In this document: piece by piece, positions 29,736-41,691 of the stretch | Layout of the letters: each line of letters starts with the position of its first letter | Position numbering within the stretch: position 1 is the first letter of the stretch | Source of the DNA: Rhizobium bangladeshense | GTDB taxonomy: Bacteria; Pseudomonadota; Alphaproteobacteria; Rhizobiales; Rhizobiaceae | NCBI RefSeq assembly: GCF_017357245.1 | Contig: NZ_CP071612.1 | Span: 4,081,501-4,145,500 of the forward strand | DNA length: 64,000 nt | Direction: 5' to 3' | Notes under the pieces: model-generated | Told to the model about the DNA's origin: nothing | The model's input: the letters and a program-made list of their open reading frames with translations, nothing else | Databases searched by the model: none | Translations under genes and position numbers: made by a program

Positions 29736-30638
29736 TTAGCCCTTCAGGACTTCAACCAGCGTCTTGCCCAAGCGAGCCGGAGACGGCGACACCTTGATGC
29801 CTGCCGATTCCATCGCCGCGATCTTCGATTCAGCGTCGCCCTTGCCGCCCGATACCACGGCGCCGGCATGGCCCATGGTGCGGCCCTTCGGTGCCGTACG
29901 GCCGGCGATGAAGCCGGCCATCGGCTTCTTGCGGCCCTTCTTGGCCTCGTCCTTCAGGAACTGGGCTGCGTCTTCTTCGGCGGAGCCGCCGATTTCGCCG
30001 ATCATGATGATCGACGTCGTGGCTTCGTCGGCGAGGAACATCTCCAGCACGTCGATGAACTCGGTGCCCTTGACCGGGTCGCCGCCGATGCCGACAGCCG
30101 TCGTCTGGCCGAGGCCTTCATTGGAGGTCTGGAAAACGGCTTCATAGGTCAGCGTGCCCGAGCGGGACACGATGCCGACCGAACCCTTGCGGAAGATCGA
30201 GCCCGGCATGATGCCGATCTTGCATTCCTCCGGCGTCAGGATGCCCGGGCAGTTGGGCCCAAGCAGGCGCGACTTGGAACGGTCGAGGCGAGCCTTGACG
30301 CGCACCATGTCCATGACGGGGATGCCTTCGGTGATGCAGGTGATAAACGGGATCTCGGCGTCGATCGCCTCGATGATCGCGTCGGCGGCGCCGGCCGGCG
30401 GAACGTAGATGACGGTCGCGTCGGCGCCGGTTTTTTCCTTGCCTTCTGCAACGGTTGCAAAGATCGGCAGGCTTTCGCCCTTGGAGCCGGTCCAGGTTTC
30501 TCCGCCCTTCTTCGGGTGGATGCCGCCGACCATCTGGGTGCCGTAATAAGCGAGCGCCTGTTCGGTGTGGAAGGTTCCGGTCTTGCCGGTCAGACCCTGA
30601 ACGAGGACCCTGGTGTCTTTATTGACGAGAATGGACAT
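29736..30638 (-). CDS. sucD: Succinyl-CoA synthetase alpha subunit
   Basis: 300 residues. N-terminal CoA-binding Rossmann domain ([20 protein letters not shown]), then [20 protein letters not shown] and the catalytic phospho-His loop [17 protein letters not shown] (His near 246). It converts succinyl-CoA to succinate with phosphorylation of a nucleoside diphosphate. It starts 17 bp after sucC. Complete and ordinary. Confidence 0.98.
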   Translation of the reverse strand: MSILVNKDTRVLVQGLTGKTGTFHTEQALAYYGTQMVGGIHPKKGGETWTGSKGESLPIFATVAEGKEKTGADATVIYVPPAGAADAIIEAIDAEIPFITCITEGIPVMDMVRVKARLDRSKSRLLGPNCPGILTPEECKIGIMPGSIFRKGSVGIVSRSGTLTYEAVFQTSNEGLGQTTAVGIGGDPVKGTEFIDVLEMFLADEATTSIIMIGEIGGSAEEDAAQFLKDEAKKGRKKPMAGFIAGRTAPKGRTMGHAGAVVSGGKGDAESKIAAMESAGIKVSPSPARLGKTLVEVLKG

Positions 30639-30655
30639 TCTTTCGATCCCTCAAA

Positions 30656-31849
<1,194 letters not shown>

Positions 31850-31883
31850 GGGTCTATCCCTGTTTCGATTACTTCAGCGCCAA

Positions 31884-32942
<1,059 letters not shown>

Positions 32943-32977
32943 TTAATTTTGATGCAGCATTTTCAATCGTTTAGATA

Positions 32978-33010
32978 ACAAATTTCTTACGTAAACGTAA
33001 GAGATTTTGT
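32978..33010. promoter_or_regulatory. Long palindrome between zapE and mdh
   Basis: CTTACG-TAAA-CGTAAG (32986-33001) is the core of a longer imperfect hairpin (ACAAATTTCTTACG... / ...CGTAAGAGATTTTGT) in an A+T-rich gap just after the zapE stop. It may end zapE transcription on the minus strand or be an operator upstream of mdh. The sequence alone does not decide. Confidence 0.5.
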
Positions 33011-33020
33011 CACTTGATTG

Positions 33021-34184
33021 TTACTCGGCGGCACGTTTCGCATGGTGCAGCGCAAGATATTCGGCACTTCGCATCTCGAACAGTCGTGATGCCGTGCGGT
33101 CGAATTCAAACCCCTCGGTACCCCGGCGGGTGACGAGCAGTTCCTCCGGCATCGCCGCCGCCGATACATAAAGCCGCACGGCATGATCATAGAACGTATC
33201 GACCATAATGATGAATCGCTTGATCTGGTTCCGCTTCTCCGGCCCGAGCAAGGGAACGTGGTCGAGGAAGACGGTATCGAACCGTTCGGCGATGGCCAGG
33301 AAGTCCGCAGCCCCGAGCGGCTTGTCGCAGAGATCGGCGAAAGAGAACCGCGCCATCCGGTCGGCGGCAAGCGGCACGTGGATGGAGCGCCCCTTCATCG
33401 GAATGTCGAGCGGTTGCGCCTTGCGTCCATGCAGCGCCTGCGTCCAGGACGCTTCCATCGCCATGTCATTGTGGTCGTTGATCGGCACCAGATAGACCGG
33501 CTGGCTGCTCAGCTTTTCCATCCGGTAATCGGTCGGCGAATCCAGGGTAACAATATCGACATGTTGTTTGAGCAGGGCGACGAAGGGCAGGAACAGGCCG
33601 CGATTGAGACCATCCTTGTAAAGATTGTCCGGTTCGACATTCGAAGTTGCGACCAGCACGCATCCCCGCGCGAAGAGTTCGGAAAACAGCCGCGACAGGA
33701 TCATCGCGTCAGCAATGTCGGTGACGGTGAATTCATCGAAGCAGAGCAGTTCCGCTTCCTCATAGAGGGCTGCGGCGACCGGCGGCATCGGATCGGCCTG
33801 CTTCGTCTCGCCGTTCTTGAGCTTCAGCCGGTGCGCCGCGATGCGGCTGTGAACATCCGCCATGAATTCATGGAAATGCGCCCGCCGCTTCTTCCTGCAC
33901 GGCGCCATCGAGAAGAACATATCCATCAGCATGGTCTTACCACGTCCGACGCTGCCGTGGATGTAAAGCCCCTTGATGCCGTCGGCGGCTTTCTTCTTCT
34001 TGGCAAACAGCCAGCCAAGCGCGCTCGCCTTTGCCGCCGGCCGCAGCTGCTTCAGCCCGGCAAGCACGCGATCCAGGCTTTTGGCCACGTCCATCTGGGC
34101 GGAATCGACCTGCAACGCACCGGCCAGCGTCAGCGATTTAAGCTGTTCGCAAACGCTGAGCGCATAATCTGGCATTGGCTGCAT
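33021..34184 (-). CDS. zapE: ZapE/AFG1-like ATPase
   Basis: 387 residues. Walker A IHGSVGRGKT (75-84), a Walker B region ELLCFDEFTVTDIADAMILS (about 143-162) and the sensor segment LVATSNVEPDNLYKDGLNR are characteristic of the AFG1 family. Bacterial ZapE is linked to division-ring dynamics under some growth conditions, and the mitochondrial relatives act in respiratory-chain quality control. Proximity to mdh, suc and sdh genes would fit either. The gene is complete. Confidence 0.93.
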   Translation of the reverse strand: MQPMPDYALSVCEQLKSLTLAGALQVDSAQMDVAKSLDRVLAGLKQLRPAAKASALGWLFAKKKKAADGIKGLYIHGSVGRGKTMLMDMFFSMAPCRKKRRAHFHEFMADVHSRIAAHRLKLKNGETKQADPMPPVAAALYEEAELLCFDEFTVTDIADAMILSRLFSELFARGCVLVATSNVEPDNLYKDGLNRGLFLPFVALLKQHVDIVTLDSPTDYRMEKLSSQPVYLVPINDHNDMAMEASWTQALHGRKAQPLDIPMKGRSIHVPLAADRMARFSFADLCDKPLGAADFLAIAERFDTVFLDHVPLLGPEKRNQIKRFIIMVDTFYDHAVRLYVSAAAMPEELLVTRRGTEGFEFDRTASRLFEMRSAEYLALHHAKRAAE

Positions 34185-34281
34185 GAGGGCATGTCCGCCT
34201 GTCAGTCATCGGCGGGCGCCGCCGGATCGCTTACCCCCGCCGGTTCAGTTGCCGGCCGGTTCATTTACCGCGCCAGCTCAT

Positions 34282-34803
34282 TTACCGGCTGAGGCTGATC
34301 TGCTGACCTGTATTCGTCTGGCCTTGGAAGCGATTGTCGGCCGTCTTGTAGACGCTGCCGATCTGGTTGCCCGAACGATCCTTGAGCAGCACCTGCTTGC
34401 CCGCCACCTCCCAGGAGCCCATCGCCGTCAGCTCGCCGACGCAGCCGCGCGTGCCGCCACGCGAGCCGCTGCCGAGATTCGTGAGCGTCAGGAACATGTC
34501 GCAGCTGCCGTTGACGCGCCAGCTTCCGACCATCGATTCCTTGGTGACGTCGAGTGCATTCGCAGCCATGGCGCCGGACTGTGCCCCAGGCATCGGTGCC
34601 GTCGCCGTCGGCGCGGCCGGAAACTGCGCGCTGCCGGTCGGCGGGGGAAGCTGCCCGCCCTGCACCGAGGGGACAGGCTGCGCCGTCAACGGCGCCGGCC
34701 CGGCATTCGAGTTGGAGCTGTAATCATATGCCGTACGCTGACAACCGGCTAGCGCGAGAGCCACCACCAGACCTGTTATCGCATATCGCAACTGCATCAT
34801 CAT
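34282..34803 (-). CDS. Omp19-like outer-membrane lipoprotein with protease-inhibitor (Inh) domain
   Basis: 173 residues. The lipobox LALAGC places the acylated Cys at 21, followed by a Pro/Ala/Gln-rich linker (about 25-85). The C-terminal domain ([20 protein letters not shown] ... [15 protein letters not shown] ... [16 protein letters not shown]) matches the AprI/Inh beta-barrel with its paired Cys. Brucella Omp19 is the known relative and inhibits proteases. It probably protects the envelope. It stands alone between zapE and the sdh operon. Confidence 0.88.
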   Translation of the reverse strand: MMMQLRYAITGLVVALALAGCQRTAYDYSSNSNAGPAPLTAQPVPSVQGGQLPPPTGSAQFPAAPTATAPMPGAQSGAMAANALDVTKESMVGSWRVNGSCDMFLTLTNLGSGSRGGTRGCVGELTAMGSWEVAGKQVLLKDRSGNQIGSVYKTADNRFQGQTNTGQQISLSR

Positions 34804-35031
34804 ACTCCTGAATTCGGCTATAGCCGCAAAGAAACGGGCGTGAGATAGGCCCGATTATCGTAATTCGCTTTGGTTAATCAAGTCGGGCTGCATAAATTGC
34901 CCGTGACAACAACTAACCGAAAAACGATACAGTTCAACTGCCCCGCTGCAAAACTTCCTGCACATAGAATTTGTCAGGAACGTGTTGCGCGCGTGGATCT
35001 CCGCCCGAGTCCTTGCGAGCTCCCGCAGTGA
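34804..35031. other. Intergenic region after sdhB
   Basis: This 228-bp gap should contain the promoter of the Omp19-like gene and the 3' end of the sdh transcript. Its part near 34850-34930 is A+T-rich. No convincing hairpin with a T run or small coding gene was found. Confidence 0.4.
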
Positions 35032-35811
35032 TCAGACCCGGCGCTCGACCATCATCTTCTTGATTTCGGCGATTGCCTTGGCTGGGTTGAGGCCCTTCGG
35101 GCAGGTCTGCGCACAGTTCATGATCGTGTGGCACCGGTAGAGGCGGAACGGATCCTCGAGATTGTCGAGACGCTCGCCGGTCGCCTCGTCTCTGGAATCG
35201 ATCAGCCAGCGATAGGCCTGCAGCAGAACGGCCGGACCGAGATAACGGTCGCCGTTCCACCAGTAGCTCGGACAGGAGGTCGAGCAGCAAGCGCAGAGGA
35301 TGCATTCATAGAGGCCGTCGAGCTTCTGCCGGTCCTCATGGCTCTGCTTCCATTCCTTGGCCGGCGTCGGTGACACCGTCTTCAGCCAGGGCTCGATTGA
35401 GCGATGCTGGGCGTAGAAGTTGCTGAGATCGGGCACCAGATCCTTGACGACTGGCATATGCGGCAGCGGATAGACCTTTACCGCGCCCTTGATATCATCC
35501 AAGCCCTTGGTGCAGGCGAGCGTATTGGTGCCGTCGATGTTCATCGCGCAGGAGCCGCAGATGCCCTCGCGACAGGAACGGCGCAGCGTCAGCGTCGGAT
35601 CGATCTTGTTCTTGATGTAGAGCAGGCCATCGAGCACCATCGGGCCGCAATCGTCGACATCGATGTAGAAAGTGTCGATCGACGGGTTCTGGCCGTCGTC
35701 CGGGCTCCAGCGGTAGACGCGGAATTCGCGCGTGTTCGTCGCACCGGCCGGCTTCGGCCAGACCTTGCCTTCGCGCATCTGGGAGTTCTTCGGAAGAGCG
35801 AGTTCAACCAT
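35032..35811 (-). CDS. sdhB: Succinate dehydrogenase iron-sulfur subunit
   Basis: 259 residues. [2Fe-2S] ligands are in [15 protein letters not shown] and TLAC. The [4Fe-4S] and [3Fe-4S] ligands are in [16 protein letters not shown] and [20 protein letters not shown]. It passes electrons from SdhA flavin to the membrane quinone site. Last gene of sdhCDAB, 18 bp after sdhA. Confidence 0.98.
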   Translation of the reverse strand: MVELALPKNSQMREGKVWPKPAGATNTREFRVYRWSPDDGQNPSIDTFYIDVDDCGPMVLDGLLYIKNKIDPTLTLRRSCREGICGSCAMNIDGTNTLACTKGLDDIKGAVKVYPLPHMPVVKDLVPDLSNFYAQHRSIEPWLKTVSPTPAKEWKQSHEDRQKLDGLYECILCACCSTSCPSYWWNGDRYLGPAVLLQAYRWLIDSRDEATGERLDNLEDPFRLYRCHTIMNCAQTCPKGLNPAKAIAEIKKMMVERRV

Positions 35812-35829
35812 GCCAGGTTCCTCTTGAGA

Positions 35830-37671
35830 TCAGTAGACGCGCGCCTTCGGCTCGATCTTGTACGGATCGATGCCTTCGGCAATCAGCTCGGTGTGAACGG
35901 GCCGGTAGTCGAGTTTCACCTCGCCTGCGTCGTTCACCCAGGCGAGCGTATGCTTGCGCCAGTTGAGGTCGTCGCGGCCGGCGAATGCGCCCTCGGTATA
36001 ATCCTCGCGGGCGTGCGAACCGCGGCTCTCCTTGCGGGCCTCGGCGCCGTAGATCGTCGTAATGGCGTTCGCCATCAGATTCTGCAGCTCGAGCGTTTCC
36101 ACGAGATCGGAGTTCCAGATCATCGACCGGTCGGTGACCTTCAGATCGCGCATTTCCTGCCAGATCGCCGAAATGCGCCGGCAACCGGATTCCAGCGATT
36201 CCTGCGTGCGGAACACGGCCGCGTCCTCCTGCATGGCGCGCTGCATCTTCTCGCGCAGCGCCGCCGTCGGCGTGCCGCCGCTAGCGTGACGCAGGCCGTC
36301 GAAACGATCCATGATCTTGTCGCAGGCGGCGACGTTGAGATGCGGAATCGGCTCGGCGCGGTCGATCACCTCGCCGGCGCGAATCGCGGCGGCGCGGCCG
36401 AAGACCACAAGGTCTATCAGCGAATTGGAGCCGAGGCGGTTGGCGCCGTGCACCGAGGCGCAGCCGGCTTCGCCGACAGCCATCAGGCCGGGGATGATCC
36501 GTTCCGGATTGGCGCCGTCGGCATTCAGCACTTCGCCCCAATAGTTGGTTGGAATACCGCCCATATTGTAATGAACGGTCGGCAGAACCGGGATCGGCTC
36601 GCGCGTGACGTCGACTCCGGCAAAGATCTTGGCGCTCTCGGAAATCCCCGGCAGGCGTTCATGAAGAACGGCCGGATCGAGGTGGTCGAGATGCAGGAAG
36701 ATGTGGTCCTTGTTTTTGCCGACGCCACGCCCTTCGCGGATCTCCAGCGTCATGCAGCGCGAGACGACGTCGCGCGAGGCAAGATCCTTGGCCGAAGGCG
36801 CATAACGCTCCATGAAGCGTTCGCCTTCGGAGTTGACGAGGTAGCCGCCTTCGCCGCGCGCGCCTTCGGTGATCAGACAGCCCGAACCATAGATGCCGGT
36901 CGGGTGGAACTGCACGAATTCCATGTCCTGCAGCGGCAGGCCGGCACGCGCCACCATACCGCCGCCGTCGCCGGTGCAGGTATGGGCCGAGGTCGCCGAG
37001 AAATAGGCGCGGCCGTAGCCACCGGTCGCCAGCACCACCATCTTGGCGGCGAAGCGATGGATCGTGCCGTCGTCGAGGCACCAGGCAATGACACCGGTGC
37101 AGCGGCTGCCGTCTTCCGACATGATCAGGTCGAGCGCGAAATATTCGATGAAGAATTCGGCATTGTTGCGCAGCGACTGGCCGTAGAGCGTATGCAGGAT
37201 GGCGTGGCCCGTACGGTCGGCGACAGCGCAGGTGCGCTGTACCGGCGGGCCTTCGCCGTAATTCTGCATGTGGCCGCCGAACGGGCGCTGGTAGATCTTG
37301 CCTTCCTCGTTACGCGAGAACGGCACGCCGTAATGCTCGAGCTCGTAGACCGCCTTCGGCGCTTCCATGGTGAGATACTGCATGGCGTCGACGTCGCCGA
37401 GCCAGTCGGAACCCTTGACGGTATCATAGAGATGCCACTGCCAGCTATCCGGCGTCATGTTGCGCAGCGAGGCGGCAATGCCGCCCTGGGCCGCAACCGT
37501 ATGAGAGCGGGTCGGGAACACCTTGGTTATGCAGGCGGTGCGGAAACCCTGCTCGGCCATGCCGAGCGTCGCGCGCAAGCCCGCGCCGCCGGCGCCGACG
37601 ACGATCACGTCATAGGAGTGATCGACATATTTGTAGGCCTTGCCATTCTGGGCGGGTGAGGTCGGTGCCAT
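35830..37671 (-). CDS. sdhA: Succinate dehydrogenase flavoprotein subunit
   Basis: 613 residues. FAD motif [20 protein letters not shown], the covalent flavin His in [11 protein letters not shown], and the active-site segments [20 protein letters not shown] and [11 protein letters not shown] are all present. It oxidises succinate to fumarate at the cytosolic face of the inner membrane. It starts 7 bp after sdhD. Confidence 0.98.
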   Translation of the reverse strand: MAPTSPAQNGKAYKYVDHSYDVIVVGAGGAGLRATLGMAEQGFRTACITKVFPTRSHTVAAQGGIAASLRNMTPDSWQWHLYDTVKGSDWLGDVDAMQYLTMEAPKAVYELEHYGVPFSRNEEGKIYQRPFGGHMQNYGEGPPVQRTCAVADRTGHAILHTLYGQSLRNNAEFFIEYFALDLIMSEDGSRCTGVIAWCLDDGTIHRFAAKMVVLATGGYGRAYFSATSAHTCTGDGGGMVARAGLPLQDMEFVQFHPTGIYGSGCLITEGARGEGGYLVNSEGERFMERYAPSAKDLASRDVVSRCMTLEIREGRGVGKNKDHIFLHLDHLDPAVLHERLPGISESAKIFAGVDVTREPIPVLPTVHYNMGGIPTNYWGEVLNADGANPERIIPGLMAVGEAGCASVHGANRLGSNSLIDLVVFGRAAAIRAGEVIDRAEPIPHLNVAACDKIMDRFDGLRHASGGTPTAALREKMQRAMQEDAAVFRTQESLESGCRRISAIWQEMRDLKVTDRSMIWNSDLVETLELQNLMANAITTIYGAEARKESRGSHAREDYTEGAFAGRDDLNWRKHTLAWVNDAGEVKLDYRPVHTELIAEGIDPYKIEPKARVY

Positions 37672-37678
37672 GTCGATC

Positions 37679-38059
37679 TTATCCTACGAATGCGATTTTC
37701 AGAATGGCGAAGAGACAGAGACTGGCGATCACGATCGCAAAGAAGGTGTTCAGCATCAGCAGAGCGATCTTGCCGAATTCGCCATGAACGTAGTCCTCGA
37801 TGATGACCTGCATGCCGAGCTTCATATGGATGACGCCCGATATCACCATCAATCCCATGACGACGGCGACGAAGGGGTTCGACAGGGCGCGAACCACATC
37901 CGCGTAGGGCGCGCCGGCATAGGCGATCATGAAGATGACGAAGAACAGGATCAACGGAATATTGGAGACCGCAGTCAGCCGCTGACGCCAGAAATGGCTC
38001 GTGCCTTCCTTGGCGGAGCCGAGCCCGCGAACCTTGCCGAGGGGGGTGCGCATATCCAT
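37679..38059 (-). CDS. sdhD: Succinate dehydrogenase membrane anchor subunit D
   Basis: 126 residues with three membrane helices (about 30-48, 59-80, 97-120). [18 protein letters not shown] and [20 protein letters not shown] match the SdhD type, including the His of the heme-ligand region and the Asp-Tyr pair near the quinone site. It anchors SdhAB and forms the ubiquinone pocket with SdhC. Starts 10 bp after sdhC. Confidence 0.95.
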   Translation of the reverse strand: MDMRTPLGKVRGLGSAKEGTSHFWRQRLTAVSNIPLILFFVIFMIAYAGAPYADVVRALSNPFVAVVMGLMVISGVIHMKLGMQVIIEDYVHGEFGKIALLMLNTFFAIVIASLCLFAILKIAFVG

Positions 38060-38069
38060 GAGAGGACCT

Positions 38070-38465
38070 TCAGAAGCGAATGAGGAGGCCGATCGCCCAG
38101 ACCAGCACGGTCAGACAGAGCGATCCGATGACGTTGGCGATGGCGAGCTTGGTCGAGACTTCCTTCTCGAAGCCGTAGCCGAGGTCCCACATGAGATGGC
38201 GGAAGCCGCCGAGCATGTGGTGCAGCAGTGCCCAGGTATAGCCGAGCAGCACGAGCTTGCCGAGCAGGCTGCCGAGCACCCAGTTTGCCCAGTCGTATGA
38301 GCTCTGGCCGCTTGCCGCCGCGATCAGCCACCAGGCGACGAGCAACGTGCCGACGTAAAGCGCGCCACCGGTGATGCGGTGGACGATGGACATGACCATG
38401 GTGGGAATAAGTTTATAGACTTGCAAATGCGGCGACAGGGGCCGGTTATTTGTCACGTTCGCCAT
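38070..38465 (-). CDS. sdhC: Succinate dehydrogenase cytochrome b556 subunit C
   Basis: 131 residues. The N-terminal [27 protein letters not shown] is the family signature with the Ser/Arg of the quinone site; [15 protein letters not shown] contains the heme-ligand His. Three membrane segments. The frame is open 15 codons upstream, but ATG 38465 gives the usual start and has a GAGG ribosome site. First gene of the operon. Confidence 0.96.
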   Translation of the reverse strand: MANVTNNRPLSPHLQVYKLIPTMVMSIVHRITGGALYVGTLLVAWWLIAAASGQSSYDWANWVLGSLLGKLVLLGYTWALLHHMLGGFRHLMWDLGYGFEKEVSTKLAIANVIGSLCLTVLVWAIGLLIRF

Positions 38466-38779
38466 CAGAACCTCGCGGCGGCTTCTCTGCGCTCCCGGGT
38501 TTCGGAGCATTCTCAGTCAACCACACGAATGACAAAATCCTCTGTGTGCGTTGCATCAATTGCGACGTTTAATCACCGGACAGCCATACGACAAGCACAA
38601 TTGCTGTCTGCTTCTAATTTAATCGATTCGGGTTACCGCGAAGTTTGCGGGCTAACGAAACTGATCTTTGGCGCTCAATATTTCAGCCACTCCGCCGGCG
38701 CGCATGGACAAGCCACGGCTTTTGGCGCAATCTGGCGTTAACGATTTGTTAACGATCGCAATTCCAGAGGCCGGCATCC
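38466..38779. promoter_or_regulatory. Divergent promoter region between sdhC and an exported-protein gene
   Basis: A 314-bp region without a gene. It must hold the sdh promoter (minus strand, A+T-rich near 38550-38640; a TTGTCG...TAAACG pair at 17 bp is a possible but weak match) and the promoter of the exported protein to the right. The right end carries a perfect CtrA-type motif, listed separately. Confidence 0.5.
38738..38753 (+). promoter_or_regulatory. CtrA-type box TTAA-N7-TTAAC
   Basis: TTAAcgatttgTTAAC matches the full CtrA recognition sequence known from Caulobacter and Sinorhizobium. It ends 26 bp before the ATG of the exported protein at 38780, where it could overlap the promoter. 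Binding is inferred only. Confidence 0.6.
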
Positions 38780-39274
38780 ATGTTTCCCCGTCTGTCGAGA
38801 GTTACCTTGCTTGCCCTTGCCGCGCTGGCTGCACTTCCCGCAATGGCGGGCGAGCGCCGCGACGATCATCGCTTTTCCGGCCATCGCCGTGTTTTCCACG
38901 ACGGATTTCAACTCGGCGAAAGGGTGAGCTGGCGCGACCGCGGCATTCGTTTCGACAGCGCCTATGGCCATCGACACGGCAGAAAGCGGATGCCGATGCT
39001 GAAGCAGTTTTCGCCGGCGGGAGCCAGTCGCATCGCCCGCGGCAGTCTCGTCGTGCTCCTTCCCCAGGCAGCCGGCGGATACGGCGGCGGAAGCTATTCC
39101 GGGTCTTCCTATGTTTACGAGACCGATGGCGGAACCTATGTCGGGGGCGACAGCTACGGCTACTATCCCGCAATCCGGCCTGAGCCGCTCGCGCCGAAGG
39201 CGAAGGTCATCGACGTTGCCATCCAGGACGACCCCTGCTCCTATGAAGCCAATGTCTGCGTCATCCGGCCTTAA
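38780..39274 (+). CDS. Exported hypothetical protein with Gly/Tyr/Ser-rich segment
   Basis: 164 residues. The signal peptide (about 1-23, LLALAALAALPAMAG) is followed by a His/Arg-rich part (ERRDDHRFSGHRRVFHDG), then a low-complexity Gly/Ser/Tyr stretch (about 99-134, GGYGGGSYSGSSYVYETDGG) and a C-terminal part with two Cys (DPCSYEANVCVIRP). Probably periplasmic or surface-located. No family recognised. The CtrA-type box immediately upstream suggests cell-cycle-dependent expression. Confidence 0.75.
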   Translation: MFPRLSRVTLLALAALAALPAMAGERRDDHRFSGHRRVFHDGFQLGERVSWRDRGIRFDSAYGHRHGRKRMPMLKQFSPAGASRIARGSLVVLLPQAAGGYGGGSYSGSSYVYETDGGTYVGGDSYGYYPAIRPEPLAPKAKVIDVAIQDDPCSYEANVCVIRP

Positions 39275-39313
39275 ACCATGTCGAAAAATCGCGACGCGCT
39301 ATAGAGTTCTGTA

Positions 39314-39964
39314 TTAACCGGCCACGAAGCGCCATACCGTCGTCTTCTTGACGTCGCTGTCCTCCAGCGCCCGCGTCACCGGCACCTGATAGGCGGCGCA
39401 GAATTCCAGCCGGTCCCGAGGCAGATAGCTGCGCCCGGGATCGCCGACTAGCACCGGCCTGCCCTCGGCCGCCAGTCTCGAGAACCAGGGGACGAGCGCA
39501 TCGGCGAACGTGCGGTCGTAGAAGACGTCGCCGGCAAGCACAATGTCAGCCTCGACGCTCGCACCGACCAGGTCGGCGCCGGTAAATCCGACTGCAACAT
39601 GATTGGCCCCGGCATTCAGCCGGATTGCCGTCTGCGCCCAGGGGTCGATATCGGCAGCCATGACCTCGCGGGCGCCGGCCATGACGGCCGCAATGCCGAC
39701 AAGACCGGAGCCGCTTGCAAAATCCAGCACCCGCTTGCCGCGCACCATGTCCGGATGATCGAGGATGTAGCGCGCCAGTCCCTGCCCGCCCGCCCAGGCA
39801 AATGCCCAGAAGGGCGGCGGCAGGCCGATTGCTTCCAGTTCCTCCTCCGTCTTCAGCCAGAGTTCATGCGCCTCGCTCGCCAGATAGAGAGAAATCTCCG
39901 GCACGTGCGGCGGCGGCATCAGACTGGTATTGGCGCGGATGAAGGCTTCCGGGTCGGTCTTCAA
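39314..39964 (-). CDS. METTL20/ETFB-lysine-methyltransferase-like SAM methyltransferase
   Basis: Class I SAM fold: VLDFASGSGLVGIAAVMAGA is motif I, MAADIDPWAQTAIRLNA follows, and IVLAGDVFYDRTFADALVPW is the motif IV/post-IV part. The N-terminus (LTxxxELWLKTEEELEAIGL, PPPFWAFAWAGGQGLARY) matches bacterial METTL20 homologues, one of which, in Agrobacterium, methylates ETF beta. The start is uncertain: TTG 39964 avoids overlap with the EVE gene, CTG 39973 or ATG 40018 are alternatives, and none has a good ribosome site. It directly follows the EVE gene on the same strand. Confidence 0.8.
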   Translation of the reverse strand: MKTDPEAFIRANTSLMPPPHVPEISLYLASEAHELWLKTEEELEAIGLPPPFWAFAWAGGQGLARYILDHPDMVRGKRVLDFASGSGLVGIAAVMAGAREVMAADIDPWAQTAIRLNAGANHVAVGFTGADLVGASVEADIVLAGDVFYDRTFADALVPWFSRLAAEGRPVLVGDPGRSYLPRDRLEFCAAYQVPVTRALEDSDVKKTTVWRFVAG

Positions 39965-39969
39965 AGTTT

Positions 39970-40401
39970 TCAGCGCGGCGGATTGTCGAGCCCGCCCATG
40001 CGGCAGACTTCGGCCCATTCATCATCCGTCACCGGCTGCACGGAAAGGCGCATGGAGGTGACGAGCGACATCTTGGACAGTTTCTCGTTCGCCTTGATGT
40101 CCTTCAGCGTCACTGGCTTCGGCATGTCCATGACGGCGCGGATATCGACGCAATCCCACTTCGGATCGCCCTTGGCGGTGGAGTCTGGATGCGACAGGGC
40201 TGCGACTTCGACGATGCCGACGATCTCCAGCCCGTCATTGGAATGGTAGAAGAATCCTTTATCGCCGATTTGCATCGCCCGCATGTTGTTGCGCGCCAAG
40301 TAGTTGCGCACGCCCGTCCATTCCGTGCCCTTGTCGCCGGCGGCCTTCTGCTGCTCCCAGGACCAGGAGGCAGGTTCCGATTTATAGAGCCAATGCGCCA
40401 T
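39970..40401 (-). CDS. EVE-domain protein
   Basis: 143 residues covering a single EVE (PUA-like) domain: MAHWLYKSEPASWSWEQQ, WTGVRNYLARNNMRAMQIGD and GFFYHSNDGLEIVGIVEV, with conserved Trp/Tyr residues of the modified-base pocket. EVE domains bind modified nucleotides in DNA or RNA. The stand-alone form is common in proteobacteria and is sometimes annotated as a ubiquinol-cytochrome c reductase neighbour, with an unclear role. It sits in a minus-strand run tsaD-gpsA-YciI-EVE-methyltransferase, next to the tRNA-modifying TsaD. Confidence 0.9.
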   Translation of the reverse strand: MAHWLYKSEPASWSWEQQKAAGDKGTEWTGVRNYLARNNMRAMQIGDKGFFYHSNDGLEIVGIVEVAALSHPDSTAKGDPKWDCVDIRAVMDMPKPVTLKDIKANEKLSKMSLVTSMRLSVQPVTDDEWAEVCRMGGLDNPPR

Positions 40402-40403
40402 GT

Positions 40404-40697
40404 TTACGCCTCCGGCTTATTGAAGACCCAGTTGAACGGCTTGATCTCAACGCTTTCGAACAAACCGGCCTTGGCGTAAGGGTCGGCATCGGCAAGCGCC
40501 TTTGCCTCTTGCGCCGTCTCCGCCTTGACGAGCACCAGACTGCCGCAGGCCTTGCCCTCATCATCGAGGAAAGGGCCGGCCATGGAGAGCTTGCCTTCGG
40601 CATTGAGCTTGTCGAGATAGGCAAGATGCGTCGGCCGCGTCTCCATGCGGACGTTGGAATGTCCCGGCTTGTCCTTGCAGAGCAGGGCGAAAAGCAT
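40404..40697 (-). CDS. YciI-family protein downstream of gpsA
   Basis: 97 residues. MLFALLCKDKPGHSNVRMET, RPTHLAYLDKLNAEGKLSMA and GPFLDDEGKACGSLVLVKAE contain the conserved His and the GPF motif of YciI. The last helix and strand (AKALADADPYAKAGLFESVE) are also typical. It begins 10 bp after gpsA and ends 2 bp before the EVE gene, so it is surely in one operon. The same synteny (tsaD-gpsA-YciI-EVE) is, as I recall, conserved in alphaproteobacteria. It differs in sequence from the YciI-type gene near sucA. Confidence 0.9.
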   Translation of the reverse strand: MLFALLCKDKPGHSNVRMETRPTHLAYLDKLNAEGKLSMAGPFLDDEGKACGSLVLVKAETAQEAKALADADPYAKAGLFESVEIKPFNWVFNKPEA

Positions 40698-40707
40698 GTC
40701 TATTCTC

Positions 40708-41691
40708 CTATTCGGTGGTGATTGGACGCGTCATCAACTGCTCGATGGCGTCTGATATGTCGAGCCTGCCTTCGATGATGGCGGAAACGGCATCGGTGAT
40801 CGGCATGCTGATCGAAAGCGCCGCGGCAAGGCGGGAGGCAACGGAGGCGGCGAGCGCACCCTCCACCAGAGCGCCGTGCACGGGATCGGTCTTTTCGCCG
40901 CGCCCGAGCGCAATGCCGAAACGCAGGTTTCGAGATTGATGGCTCGTCGCCGTCAGTACCAGATCGCCGAGACCTGAAAGTCCGCGCACCGTATCGGCCT
41001 GACCGCCTTTGGCCACGACGAAGCGCGACATTTCCGCCAGCCCGCGCGCAATCAACGCCGCGCGGGCGGATTCGCCGATGCCGCGGCCCTCGACAATGCC
41101 GCAGGCGATCGCCAGCACATTCTTGAGCGCGCCGCCGAGCTGGACGCCGACGCGGTCGGTGGAGGCATAGAGCCGGAATGTTCGCCCGGAGATCGCCTGA
41201 GCGAGCCGCTCCGCTGTCTCGATGTCGTCAGCCGCAATCGCCATCGCCGTCGGCAGTCCTTTGGCGATATCGGCGGCAAATCCCGGGCCGGAGAGAACCG
41301 CAACCGGATGGTCCGGCAGTTCCCGCTCCAGCATGTCGGTCAAAAGATTGCCCGTTGTTCGCTCGATGCCCTTGGCGCAGGTGACGACAACCGCATCCTT
41401 CGACAGATAGGGACCATATTGCCGCGCCGCATCGGCCTGCGCCTGCGATGGCATCGCAAAAAGCACGATTGAGGCGCCGGCGACCGCTTCCGCCTCGGCC
41501 GAGAATTCGAGCGATTCCGGCAGGATAATGCCGGGCAGCACGGCATCATGCAGCCGCTCGCTCTTCAGATCGGCCATCAGCGATGGATTGCGCCCGACGA
41601 GCGTCACGGCACCGCGGCCGGCAAGGGCGATGACGGCGGCAAGCGCCGTCCCAAAGGCACCGGATCCGATGACGGCGATCTTTTCGCTCAT
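40708..41691 (-). CDS. gpsA: NAD(P)H-dependent glycerol-3-phosphate dehydrogenase
   Basis: 327 residues. [20 protein letters not shown] is the dinucleotide motif, [13 protein letters not shown] and [20 protein letters not shown] are GpsA signatures, and the catalytic Lys region is [21 protein letters not shown]. It makes sn-glycerol-3-phosphate for phospholipids. The ATG overlaps the tsaD stop by four bases. Confidence 0.97.
   Translation of the reverse strand: MSEKIAVIGSGAFGTALAAVIALAGRGAVTLVGRNPSLMADLKSERLHDAVLPGIILPESLEFSAEAEAVAGASIVLFAMPSQAQADAARQYGPYLSKDAVVVTCAKGIERTTGNLLTDMLERELPDHPVAVLSGPGFAADIAKGLPTAMAIAADDIETAERLAQAISGRTFRLYASTDRVGVQLGGALKNVLAIACGIVEGRGIGESARAALIARGLAEMSRFVVAKGGQADTVRGLSGLGDLVLTATSHQSRNLRFGIALGRGEKTDPVHGALVEGALAASVASRLAAALSISMPITDAVSAIIEGRLDISDAIEQLMTRPITTE

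Noticed and set aside
35404..37659. 751-codon ORF on the plus strand
   Set aside because: It is antisense to sdhB/sdhA. Its composition (His/Arg/Gly-rich, no family motif) is that of a shadow frame in GC-rich DNA.
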